A DNA stretch of 64,000 bases from Heterotrichella gracilis (taxonomy: Eukaryota > Sar > Xanthophyceae > Tribonematales > Xanthonemataceae): positions 62,001 to 126,000 of the forward strand of contig JAULBX010000003.1 of the NCBI GenBank assembly GCA_032358255.1, in the 5' to 3' direction. Under the pieces are notes generated by a model, which was not told the DNA's origin, searched no databases, and was given only the letters and a program-made list of their open reading frames with translations. Below are positions 15,060-26,800 of the stretch, in pieces. Position 1 is the stretch's first letter; each line of letters opens with the position of its first letter. A program made the position numbers and the translations under genes.

Positions 15060-15990
15060 GCAGCAATTCCTTTCCCCTCAGTTATTGACAGTATCCAATA
15101 CTTGCACAGCAGATGATCATGGGTTCTTCGCAGCATATCGAATGCGCATATTATATTGACACACAGGCTCTGAGTGTGTGATCCCAGCCTGGTATGTTGT
15201 TGCAATTAAGCAATGATAATGTTGCTTCATAATATGGCACAAGCCTTTGGAATGAGTTGGAAAAGTGTGTCATAAAGAATGGCAATCAGTGAACTTAATT
15301 GTCTTTTATGAATCCTGGTCAGCAAATACTGTGCAACATGGGCATTATTGTTACAAAGTGCACATCCATTAGACCTCAGCTTACAATGTTGTGAAGCCAT
15401 TACAATATTACCAGCACCCATGGCATGCTGCCAACTGTAACATATATCAAGGTCTTTTTGGAATCCAAAGTCTGAGTCAAGTGACCACACACTATGCATC
15501 ATGATTTGGCCCAGGCTTGCGACAAAGCACAGCGCGTGCTGCAGACGTTCAACCGGTAACTCATGCTACCATGTCATGATGTTTTTTCTCTTTTGAATCC
15601 TTGCATGGTTGCCGTCCTGCCAGTGGCCCACTGGCATTGAAAGAAACATTGAAACCTTCTCAGGATAGTCCTGCCACTTGTGGGCGTTTTCTTTTCTTTC
15701 TTTGGACTACTAGTAGGGCGCCCACGCCTAGACTTTTGAGGGTGACCTCAGGTGCCGGGCAGGGTCACCCTCACAACATTGAACAGGCAGCTGGCCACTC
15801 TGCGCATGGCTCAGGCTTAAGTACACCGTGACGGCAATTTTGATTGCCAACTTGGCAATCAGGTCTGGCATGCCATCAGTAGGGTCATCAGCTGAGTCAC
15901 TACGGTAGGACTGCGCATATGCCATATAGTAGTACGCATATGCGCAGTAAATGAGTAAATGATCCTGCCATGAAAATACATGTGCCTGCA
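15060..15990. repeat. Non-coding right part of tandem duplication unit, copy A
   Basis: No gene is seen. Short blocks here have counterparts after the second copy: the AATATGGCACAAGCC stretch near 15231-15246 matches about 17311-17325, and the CAATCAGGTCTGGCATGCCATC stretch near 15855-15890 matches about 17725-17765. The region therefore belongs to the duplicated unit and diverges more than the exons do. A CTTTTCTTTCTTT tract lies at 15689-15704. Confidence 0.5.
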
Positions 15991-17131
15991 ACTCTGTCTT
16001 GACCCTTTGTATATAGTACCATGTTGATTCAGCTTTTGCTGCCTGTGTTGAGCCGTGATTGGTAGCAGGCTACTCCAAAACTCAACAAAAGACAAAGACA
16101 CACTGAAACAAATTAACACGAAACCTGTTTGCTGTTTCAGTGGCCCAAGTTACACACGGCGCATCCAGGACGCTGCAGGCCAGCGGCTGCTACGATGAAG
16201 AGACTCAAGTTTTCCCACGCTCAATTGTCTTCATCAATGCCACGTCCCCTCTGCAAAGGAAGACCGTCAAGGCCAAGCCACAGTGCATCAGTTGCAAGTG
16301 AGTATGGCTGTGCATATCCGTAGTCCTGTCCATGTCGAGCCTCTAGGCATGGGGTGCAGCCATTGTTGGTTTTGCTCCTCAATGCTGAAGTCCAACCTGA
16401 GCCTATCAGCACGTGGTAGATATTTTTGGCATAAGCATGTACAGTGGATTGGTGCACTGCACATAAAGCCATTGCCGTTCATTTGAGTTTGTGCCACACC
16501 GAGTCTTACTGTGGACTCTAACGTGACCTTGGCTGATACGGGTCCCCCTTGTGCACATGGCAGGTCCCTGCGCTGTGAAGTGGTGCTCTGCCGGCAAGGG
16601 ATGTCCCGGCTGCCCTCCAGGGTACATCAAGTTCTTCCTATGGACTTCCCAATGACCCCAAGGTTGTGCATGACGGAGCAGAACCCAATGCACCAGAAAT
16701 CCTCCCCAACTATGCCCAGTGCGTGTATGCCAAGGGCCTCAACTGTGCCACTGCCAAAGACAACATCGGCTGCACCTCGTGCGCACATGGCTCATTCCTT
16801 CAAATCCCTCATACGTGCTTGTACAGCACATGTGAACAGCCACTGACGTTTACTCTGCAAATTAAATGAAACTTGTTGAACATGCTATGCCTGTGCAATG
16901 AGATTTGTATAACTTATAGGGACCTTGGCATTTTGCAGGTACGTCAGCCGCACAGACTATGCCAAGGGTTTCAGCTACCTCCTGAGGTGCATCAATCCCA
17001 AGACTGACATGCACTGCGCCAAGGCTGATGAGAATGGGTGCACCAAGTGCAACAAGGGAATGGTGGTGGGTGTGGATGATGAGATTGACTACACTGGACA
17101 GCACAAGGGCTGCATCACCCCTGGGACCTAA
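15991..17131 (+). pseudogene. Decayed tandem copy of the CXXC-rich secreted protein gene
   Basis: Homology with the intact gene starts at about 15990, inside what was intron 1, so the signal-peptide exon was never copied. The copy of exon 2 (16141-16297) is nearly unchanged. The copy of exon 3 (from 16564) has lost 5 bases after CTGCGCTGTG and gained about 7 after AAGTTCTTCCT, so the frame is not restored. Its donor, GGTAGGT in the parent, reads CATACGT here. The copy of exon 4 (16939-17131) is nearly perfect, with DEIDY in place of DELDY. The missing signal exon, broken frame and lost donor make it a pseudogene, and the high identity means the event was recent. Transcription from the parent promoter reading through both copies is possible but not shown. 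Confidence 0.85.
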
Positions 17132-18229
17132 GCAGCAATTCCTTTCCTCTCATTTGTCATACTTGAATTGCGCGGCAAACGAATATAATATTTTCACATC
17201 AAAATCGCAGATCAAATTGATCACTGTAAATTATGATAGTACACAGTGGCTCACACTGGCTACGTGATCCCATTTTCTTGTAGCTGACATAAGACCGTAA
17301 GTTGATTCACAATATAGCACAAGCCTCGAAATTGGAAGGAAATGATCATGATAATCATTTGACAAGGCTGCAATTGTTACAACTCAGTTGCAGGTCAGCG
17401 CAGCGCAGGCACTTGCATGCACAATCATGCATGGATCCACCGACAATGAAAGTCTTTGAATTGATAACTTATAATTTACAAACAGCTGAGCCAAGATTCC
17501 CTAAGCCATTGGGCGCCCACAGGTGCCACTGAATGATTGAATTTCAATGGGTGAAGGTCCAAGCAGGCTAGGCTAGGATGAATTCAGGTTGAGCTACGCC
17601 AGAGGCTGCTGCCCATAATATATCGCACATGGCATAATGTACACCCCCCCCTGATTCCGCCTTTGTGCGTCCCCTTCCTTTCTTTCTTTGAAATTCATTC
17701 TTCCGTGATGGCACGTGCACCTTGGCAATTCAGTCTGGCAATGCCATCAATGGGGTCATGCACCGCAGGTTGTCACGTTGCCGCAATGGTTGGTTATGGT
17801 TACAGTGGCAGTGGTGAATGCAGCCTGGTCATTGTTCCACACGTTGGCTGTTTGCTCCTGGAGCTCCTGGACCAGCAGTGTAGCATCACACAGCCGTTGA
17901 TAACATGCAATGCCATTGCAAAAGTTCAATCCAGAGGAAATTAAGTGCTGCATTGCATCCTGATGTTTGCTCTTGCGCATCGCCTGGCACAGTGCAACCA
18001 TCAACGATAGCCATAGAAAATGCGTGGCAGGGCACAGCGCATCGATTGGAATGACGCAAACAGTCTACTTGTTAACCAGGTGCAGCAGCAGGTGCTGACA
18101 TGCTAGCTGCCATCATGTCCACCACGCTCCCCGCACTGCCCTGCCTGCCTGCGCGAGGCTGCTGCACACCCCTGCCGCCTGCTAGCGCCATGCTGCACTG
18201 ACCACCCCGTAGGAAACCCTTCAAGGGTT
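17132..18229. other. Intergenic: end of tandem duplication and 3' flank of OST48
   Basis: No gene is seen. The left half (to about 17770) matches the right part of copy A of the tandem duplication. A tail-like sequence TGTGCGTCCCCTTCCTTTC at about 17663-17681, continuing as TTTC units to 17690, also occurs at 49370-49406. Confidence 0.4.
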
Positions 18230-20804
18230 TCACTTGCTATACAGGAGCACCAGGCCCAGCACGAAGAACGCCACCATGGACGATGTCACCGAGGCGTAGT
18301 AGGGATAGGCGCACAGCAGGAAGCGCTCGTACTCGTTGTGCCTGAAGGGGCGCACGGGGATCTGCTCCTGGATCTCAATGTAGCTGTAGCCCATGCGCTT
18401 GTAGTCGATCACAAACTTGAACACGCCGTACACGTCGGGGACCTTGAACTGCACGCTGAAGGTGCCCTGCAGGGAGCAGGGGTGCTGGGCGTCAGTATGA
18501 GTGGAAGTAGAGATTGTGGTGATGAGTGGTTTGCGAAGATTATGGTGCAGTGCTGGCGCAGTGAAAAGTAAAAAAGTTTGACTTGCTATCGCTAGGTACA
18601 CCTGTGGGTATGATGGACGCATTGCCAGGGGCAGCAATCATGAAGTCACCATCATCAATGACATTACAAAGGCTTGCACATGGATGCAGTGGCTGATGCC
18701 ATAACGCAGCCGATACGCATGTGTCAAACGAGTCAACCCAGCATGCTCGTACATTGTAATCCGGCTCCAGGAAACTGATGACGTGGGGGTCCAGCATGAC
18801 AAACTCTAGCTGCACATCCTTGGCACTGCGGGGGCAACAGCAAGGTTCAGATGCATTCAGGCAGGTAATTAAGACAGTGCAGCCATGGGTGCATGCTGCT
18901 GGTGGATTACACAAATGGCATGTCATGCAAGGCCTAGATCAGTTAAATTGTGCATATGTCTATGAGCAAAGGGCAACATGCAGCCGCCAAATCAAGGATG
19001 TTGTTGACAGATACGCCCACCAGATCAACCATTAGCTGGCGACAATCTAGGTTCATGCCCCTCGCCTCACCCCCACCATCCACACCCCATCATGTGCAGC
19101 CATGCCGTGCCCAACCCCTTGCCATGCCCCTTGACTCACACATATGGCCTCCACTGGCTGTTGCTGAACTCCCTGATGTCGATTGCAAACTCAATCTGGT
19201 CAGTCACACGGTAGGAGCTGGCCGCATGTGCCTGCCCGATTTGGTGATGGCGCAGGTTTTCCGCCACCAGCACACCCCTCCGGTGGAACGCCCATTCGGT
19301 GACATCCATGCAGAACTGGTGGTTGCTGTTGTCGTCAAAGCTGCAAGGATCACACGCAAGAACAGGTTGTGGCGGCGGTGGTAGCCATAAATTCTGTCCG
19401 ACCTCTAATGCCCATGCGTACTTGGCCACCGCGGCCGACAACCTGAATGTGTGTCTGCCTTGCGCACTTTGCATGGTCCATGTGCTGTGAGCTATGTTCT
19501 TCCGTGCCGTGCTGACGCATAACCACACAAGGCAGGTGGAAGCAGTTCTGTGGCCGACTTACTTTGATCCCGCCACAACAGTTTGCTTCTTGAAGAAGTT
19601 GTCGCTGAAGAGGTCGGTGGAGCCTGACACAACCACCCTGGCGTTGTTGCGGGCCTGGCACCGGCACGAAGGGGAAACAATCAGCAGTTTGCGGTGGCAC
19701 AACAGCACATGTTGGTGTGAGTATGATGCAGGTAAGTGATCATATTTATCTCTTTATTTTTACAAATGTGGTATAATGCAGGCAGGTGAGTATGATGCAA
19801 ATTTGAGGGCGTTTCGCCAACAGACGCCAGCCAGCTGCAGGCAGCAGTGTACCTACCTGCACTGCTGCCACCAGCGTGATCTGCTTGCCCATCAGAGCAG
19901 GCAGGTCTGTGAGCTGCTTGCCAGGGAACCAGCTGTAGGCTGTGTCCTCCGCAGTCAAGGCCTTGAACACCTGGTGAGCAGAACCACGCGTTGCTAAGCT
20001 GGTGGAAATGCTAAAGGCAGGCGTGAAAGCTCAATTAGCCAATACAACGGGAGCAAGGCATACTGCGTACCAGCTCGCTGTCCTTTGGTATTGTCAAACC
20101 AATCCCCTTGTACACAACGTGGGCCTGCGGGTGGACACAACGCGTGATCAAAAGGGCAGGAAACCGCAGCGGTGAGCAGAGAAAGATAGCACCAGCACCC
20201 TTCAACTCACGTCTGCGAGCTCCAAGTCGGTCACTGCTGGTGATGGGTTCCACTGCCTGGTGGCGATGACAGTGGTGTCCACAGGGACGCTGTTGTCGTA
20301 GTTGACAAGCTCGTGTACCGCTGTGCCTTGCTGCTCAATGTCAACCCCAACCTCCATGATGAGGTCCCTCAACTCGTCAGTGGCCTTCCCATCAACAGCA
20401 ATCAGCACATCATGGCCAGCATCAATGAACTCCAGAATGGCTGGCACATCCAGGGCACCCCCAAACTCTGTGGAATACAGTAAGATATGTTGATCACAGC
20501 TTATTTTGTTGCACTGTGCACCTCATTTTGTTCCAAACACCCACGCACCAGTGACAGTCGAGGCGAACAGCACCAGTTTGTCGTATAGGAAGGTGTCCCA
20601 CTCCCGCAGTTGGAGACTCCTGTCATCTGCCTTCTTGAACTCCAGCTGCCATCCCTCTTTTTGCAACGACTTCCAGAATATGCTGTGGGTGGTCTTGATT
20701 ATGGGGGAGTCGTGCACCACCAGAACTTTGCCAAGCTCCTGTGCGGTGGCAGAGCACAAGCATGCCACTAGGATGCCAGCCACCAGAAAATGTCTTTGAG
20801 CCAT
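18230..20804 (-). CDS. OST48: Oligosaccharyltransferase 48-kDa subunit (OST48/WBP1)
   Basis: Eight exons close in frame on the minus strand: 20549-20804, 20211-20467, 20071-20124, 19857-19970, 19563-19654, 19140-19340, 18753-18825 and 18230-18466, giving 427 residues, the usual length for this family. It starts with a signal peptide (MAQRHFLVAGILVACLCSAT), followed by the GIFT-like lumenal domain (KVLVVHDSP, DKLVLFAST, FGGALDVPAILEFIDAGHDV). It ends with one membrane helix (about residues 398-422) and a short cytosolic LLYSK tail. VVVSGSTDLFSDNFF and the last-exon segment VQFKVPDVYGVFKFVIDYKR are conserved in OST48. It is an essential non-catalytic subunit of the ER complex that transfers the lipid-linked glycan to Asn in N-X-S/T. 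A second TTG-started reading 9 bases upstream is not needed; the ATG at 20802-20804 gives the signal peptide directly. Confidence 0.95.
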
Positions 20805-21299
20805 ATTACCCAAGCCCCAATAAGTACGTTTAGTCGCGAGAGATCTGCTACTTCAAACAAACCAAAGCAGGCGTGTTGCCACTACCGGTGTGCTGTTGTG
20901 GGCGACATCGCGGTGATCATGCATGCAAACGCCAGGCTACATCAAGCTCCCCTCTCCTATCACTGAGACTACCAACGTGCACAAGCTTGACAAAACAGCT
21001 GGGACTGCAGCTGGACTGTAGCCTACAGTGTAGGTCTCTTCACAAAGGAGTTGGTTAAGTCGGGTTGCGCACTGATTGGATGTGCTGGGACCATTGTCGC
21101 TCAAGAGGAATATTATATGGAAGGAAGGCGAGGGAGAGGTGATGGCATGCATGCAGATCCACAAAAGCCACTGGCACTGGTGGCAACTTTCAATAATCTG
21201 ATGTGTAAAGTGACCACAATAGCGTGATTCTGGTTTTTAAAGGTAGCACCACGGCTTTCACTCTCGTCTTGGTTATCAATTGGTGCACTACTGCCCACA
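20805..21299. promoter_or_regulatory. Shared divergent upstream region, OST48 and MoCF-domain gene
   Basis: About 495 bp separate two ATG codons that point away from each other, so both promoters and 5' UTRs must lie here. I see no clear TATA box or known element and call it on position only. Confidence 0.4.
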
Positions 21300-23404
21300 A
21301 TGGTGAGCTCCAGCCTGTTGCGGCAGTTTGGCAGCAGTAGAGGTCTGCAACGGCTACAGAGCGCGGTACCACGATGTAGATGCTGTGAAGTGCAGGTACT
21401 GTTGATCGTTTGCCCCTGTTCTTATCTGCTTCTCTGCCCATTGCCATATGCATGCATATGCAGTCGCCCAACGTGGCCAACAGCCCCTGAACCATGCTTT
21501 TCCTGCAGAGACACAGGAATTGTTCAGCTGCAGCGCATGCTGATGGATCCATAAATGCACCCAAAGCAGCTGCCGTCATCATCGGCGACGAAATTTTGTC
21601 GGGATCCATCACTGATGTCAACACACCATGGCTAGCAAAGCTGTTGCACAGGTGAGCATGTCAACACACCACGCGTCTGTTTATGCAAGCCTTAAATTGA
21701 TCCTACTATATGTATGTACCACAATGCTGTGCATTACAATCCAATCCAATGCAATCCCAGGCCTGTCCCCCACTGTATTTGTGCCATTGTGACGTGACGA
21801 AAAGCAAGTTGGTAATCGCCATGGCAATGTATTGAAATGCCCTGCTGGCAGCATGCATTATCATAAAGCAGGATCCACCACTCAGCAGCGTCTCCATGCT
21901 TTCAGCCGAGGCGTGGACCTAGTGCGGGTGGAGTACATCCCTGATGAAAAGGAGGAAATTAAAGAGACAGTTGCTCGGTTACGGCAGCGGGTGGGGCCTG
22001 AAGGGGCGGTGTTCACAAGCGGGGGCATCGGCCCCACGCATGATGACGTCACCTATGAGTCAATCGCAGAGGCCTTTGGTACGTGTGCGGCATGCGTTGA
22101 TGCAATAAGATGGCGTATATTGTGAACAGATGGTGCATCTTGCGCATCTCGTGGGGATTTTCCAGCGGCGCAGAAACATGGGCACCAAGTGGTGGCCATG
22201 CCAATTGCTGTGGTTATGTGATTCAGGTGTCCAGACATTAACCATTAGGCAATGGCATAGCAAACTGCAACAAATTACAACATCTAAGTTCCTGCATCAA
22301 GCAATGTTTCACATGGTTTGATGCGGCACTATTTAAAAGAAACAAGTGATAGTCATGTGGTGGGGTGCATCATTGCAGCAACTTGCAGGGGCCTGGACGG
22401 GATTCTACCACAGCACAGTTCGCGATCTGCACATTGAATTTGGCACCTACTCTCCCGCCTTTATAGTGGACATCGGCTTGTGAAGGCCAAGCGTGCGTGG
22501 CGGGTTGCACTCCACCTGGGACATGCATACTACCTGGGACACCCCACCATACAACCGTAACTATCCCTGTGATTGCTGCAGGAGTGGAGTTGGCCCCCCA
22601 CGAAGGGACGCTGGAGAGGATGCGGGTACATTACGAAAAGCGGGGCGTGGAGCTGAATGCTGCTCGGCAGCGCATGGCCGCCCTGCCTGTTGGGTCCACA
22701 GTGCACTTCACCCCTGGCCTGTGGGTGCCAATGGCGGAGATTGGGCGTGTGTTCATATTGCCTGGTGAGGGGCATGGTCCACTACATGCATGCTGGCACT
22801 TAGGGCATCGCGCTACGTTCCTCGCATGTGTTACTGGCATGTACCAGACTGCTGCTGTTGCAGATGCGCTGCATTGTGTGGCATTGGACAGGGGTTATTT
22901 AATTTATATTGCCCACTGTTCAATCCCAACGGGGACCCATTTGTGGGTGCTGGGAGAAGGCTCACGCACCACTACGCGTGATCACTGCGGGCGGCAAGCC
23001 TTGCCACCAGGACAACAGTTCCCCATAGCCGGTTGCACATGGGCTTCACATGCATGCACGCTGTCCACTCAACATACCATAAATAGTAATGTCATTCTTA
23101 TGCTGCCCCAGGCATCCCCCGCCTGTTCCAGTCCATGCTGGAGCACAACAAGGAGCTGTTCACAGGCCCCTCCACCACCAGCCATGTGCTGTACACGAAC
23201 CTGGGCGAAGGGGATGTGGCGGTGCCGCTGGCGCAGGTGGCGGCGGAGCACCCTAGGGTTCGCATAGGGTCGTACCCCAACACCGCGGAGGGCGATGGGC
23301 GCTACCGCGTGAAGCTGCAGTTTGAGGCCAGGGATGGGGAGGCGGTGCAGGCGGCGGTGGAGGCCGCCGAGCAAGCGCTGCAGACATTCAAGCAGCTGGA
23401 GTAA
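21300..23404 (+). CDS. MoCF/CinA-type molybdopterin-binding-fold protein
   Basis: Five exons close in frame: 21300-21395, 21509-21651, 21906-22078, 22582-22764 and 23112-23404, giving 295 residues. The first ~50 residues (MVSSSLLRQFGSSRGLQRLQ onward) are Ser/Arg/Ala-rich without acidic residues until near residue 43, typical of an organelle transit peptide. The domain then shows AAAVIIGDEILSG (about 52-64) and FTSGGIGPTHDDVTYESIA (about 115-134), the hallmark motifs of the MoCF fold shared by Mog/MoaB, CinA and the N-terminus of eukaryotic FAD synthase. The conserved GGIGPTHDD suggests a working nucleotide or pterin pocket. No PAPS-reductase-like FAD synthase domain follows, and the C-terminal ~95 residues resemble the tail after MoCF in CinA/FLAD1-like proteins. 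Likely roles are cofactor clean-up (FAD or pyridine nucleotide hydrolysis) or molybdopterin-related; the family alone does not decide. Confidence 0.85.
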
Positions 23405-23874
23405 TGCATAGGGTTTCTGGCGGCTGTGGTGGTCCAGGATACCCTGGTGGCCTCACCGATTCCCGGCAGCGTATTGACCTAGGGCGTGGGCGGGAATGGG
23501 GATATTATGGCTGATATTGCTATTAAGTTTGTGCTTTTTGCTTATTGGGTCAGCAGGGTGACTTATCTGTATCACACTGTATCAGCAGCTTTACTGTCAA
23601 ACACACTCATCAGTTTGGGGTGAACAGGCCTGTGGCTCCACACCAGTGTGGGTCTGTTGACATGTAGGGTTCAGTGTGGGTAGCATTAGGGTTTCAGGAC
23701 AATTAGGGTTCTGGGAGGACAGAGACGTACTTGCACGACCTTTTAGTCTGACTAGTGGGCTGACCAAAGTCTCTATCCCGCACGCACGAAGTTTGGACAC
23801 GACAAAGTAACACGATAGTTCCATCTAACACACCCGTGCGTACGGTTGCCTGTGCGGTGCGACAGCGCACTAGC
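23405..23874. other. Intergenic between MoCF-domain gene and quinone oxidoreductase
   Basis: Contains the 3' flank of the left gene and the upstream region of the right one. Several TTAGGGTTT units occur at about 23670-23710. No gene is seen. Confidence 0.4.
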
Positions 23875-26800
23875 ATGCTACTCAGCTCAAGGCAGCATAC
23901 CATAGTACACGGGGCAAACTTGACAGCTGCACTACCGCTGCTGTCAACTACTGTACGTCATGCCCCCCTTCGCGGTGCCAGGCTAGTGGTTCGTGCCTCG
24001 ATGACAGGGGCCTCGCGGAGGGTGTGGAAGCTGCCGAAGACAGGGGACATCAGGAACCTGGTACTACAACAGGAACAGTTGCCACAGCTTGCTCCCAGCA
24101 CCGTACGGGTGGCGGTGAAAGCGGTGCGTGTTGCCTGGGCGTGAGCCTGGGCGGGGCCCTACCATATGATGTGCACATGCGGACCAGGGTTGCTCCACCT
24201 TGGTTCTGCCTCTTCTTTTCCTTTTTTTACAACCGAAGATGAAATTGAAGACCACCCCCTTGACTTAGTATGCCTGGAAGTGTCAGTGCACATGCATGCA
24301 TATTGGTTGTGCATGCAGCGCATTATTGGTTGTGGCATGCACATACCATGTATGCATGCATTGTGCCGGATATGCCACACATAATCCTGGAACTGCCCCA
24401 CAGGTTGGACTCAACTTTGCCGACGTGTTCACGTGTCTAGGTTTGTACAAGGCAGCGCCCAAAACTGACCTGATACCCGGCCTCGAGGTATGTGCCACAC
24501 CCAACGGCTTGGCGCACCCATGGCGATGGTCATGGCATGCATCGACATGCTCTCTGTTAATGACACTATGAGAATGAGTGCAAGAAAAGCACTTGTCTGA
24601 ACAATATCTACTGTCCCCTTCACTTTTGCGTCCGAAATTTTCCGGCACTGCTTGACATGGAATGTCACCCTTTAACATCTTGTCACTTTCCCCTGCAGTT
24701 CTCAGGCATTGTAGAGGAGATCAGCGGCCCCAGCGTTGACAGCGCTTCAGACCCTGACCCCAAGCAGCGGGCGGTCGCTGAGCTGAATGCAGCAAGCGCC
24801 GCAGGGCTTCGCGTTGGAGACAGTGTGTTTGGAGCCACCCGCTTTGGCTCATTCGCCACCTGCGTGGATGTGCCAGCTCACCAGGTAACTCAGCATGAAC
24901 GCACGTCCTGACCGTGAAAGTAGCTAGATTAAATCTGTTTAATCAACAGTTACATTTAGTTACTTAGTTAGTTACATGCATTCCAGCAATACAGCCAGAT
25001 TAGCAGTCGGTCTTGCATATGCGGCGCCACGCAGCTCTTTCCTGGCACTGTTTGAACCACTTATTGATCCCACCCGACTTGAGGTCCTGCTGGAGTAAGT
25101 CAGCCCATGTGGCCCTTGGCTTACCTACCCCCTTTGCCCCCTCTACCCTCGTACATTTGGTGTCCAGCAATACTGTTCAAACAGCAACCTTTTCCATGCC
25201 GTGCACCAGCCAGCATTCCTGGGACTACTCTGCACCAGCGGTTCAAGTGCAGCCGCTGCGCAGGCAGGTCACGCTGATTGGAATTGTTAGGGACATTTAG
25301 AGTTCAAAGAAATTGTAGAAATAATTCTAGTACCGTATGGATTTCAGGTTCGCAAACTGCCTGCCGGATGGACCTTTGAGCAAGGCGCCGCCTTCCTGGT
25401 GCAAGGCCTGACCGCATCCTACGGTCTCAAGAGGCTGGGGGGCCTTGAGAAGGGCCATGTGGTGCTGGTACAGTCAGCTGCAGGGGGCTGTGGCCATCTG
25501 GCACTGGCAATCTGCCTGGCAGCGGGCGCCACCCCAGTGGGAACTCTGGGGTCCCCCAACAAGGTGCGGTGGGTCCCAGGGATCATCAGGAAAGATTGGT
25601 GGGGTCACTGACTGTTATTGGTAGTGGCTCCAAAGGGGGTGCACCAGGTGGTAAGTCGTGGATGACCTTGATTGTGTTGCTCATAGCTGGCTGCTGCTCT
25701 AGGTGCAATCCTAATCAAGTGCTCGTGGCACACAGTATCCCACAAGGCATTGCTCCTACACTTTGTGAGCGAGGCCAGCATGCAAAATTACAGCCAATGC
25801 AAGTTTGGATTTACATTGGTGTTTTCACAGGATTGGAATGCATTTTTGTTGAAGGGGACAGTGAAAGGCACCCGAGTCGCTATTACCACAAACAGTGTGT
25901 GTTTTTGGTGGCCAGGTGAACGTGTTACTGGAGCGGTTCCCCGAGCTGCAGCCCACCAGCCTCATTGTGCGTGACAGGAGGCGCTTTGGGGAGCAGCTGC
26001 AGGAGGCCCTGCATCACCAAGGTACAGGCCACAAGTGACTCCATTTTCAAGCTGTGTGGGTACACACAGTTGCATGTTCTGGATGAAAGGACATCTGTGT
26101 GGGTGCAATCAGCGGCACCATCAAGGTGTGCATGCGCAACAAGGGGCAGCGTCAAGCTGCGTGCGTGCAAGCAGCTGCATATGGTGAACATGGTTGTGCA
26201 TCTAGTGATGGGTTTGTCAGAGCGGCGCCGTTACCCATGTGGCTACGTATATCACGGTGATCAAATAATCACACCAATGTTCACACCAATGATCGCATCA
26301 ATAATCCTGCCAATGATCCACCAATAATCACACCATTGATCACACCAATGGCCTGTTGTCCCTTTGGGGTCTGCGCTGGAGGATCATGAGTCATGATTCA
26401 TGACGCTCCTGCCAGTGATCAAGGCGTGGTGCACGTGCGCAGGTGCCGAGGGTTTTGACATCATCCTTGACGCAGTGGCCGGGGACTTTTTCCAGCCAGG
26501 TATGTAGACAGCCTTGTTGCAACCACCCCCCTTTGAATCGCACACAGTGCTGAAGTCCCAGGGCGTGATGATTGTTGCAAAATGCAGATGCAGGTTTCAC
26601 ATGAATCCAAAGATCGTGCTGCTTGACACCACACCATTGATGTATGTTTGCTGACTGCAACCTGCTTATAGCATTGCAGGGTGGTTGTGAGCTCTGCAGA
26701 TGGAAACCTTGCTCTCAATGTGGTGTAGGATACGATCACCTTTCGCGGGGAGGACGGTATGTGGTATATGGAGCGGCTGATTGGACACCCCAAGGTCAGT

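Noticed and set aside
22497-23267. 256-codon open frame overlapping the MoCF-domain gene
   Set aside because: It runs in a different frame through two real exons and the intron between them; the MoCF exons are conserved in the other frame.
26250-26350. Repeat array considered as a CRISPR-like array
   Set aside because: The units are contiguous and degenerate with no unique spacers, and lie in a spliceosomal intron of a eukaryotic gene.
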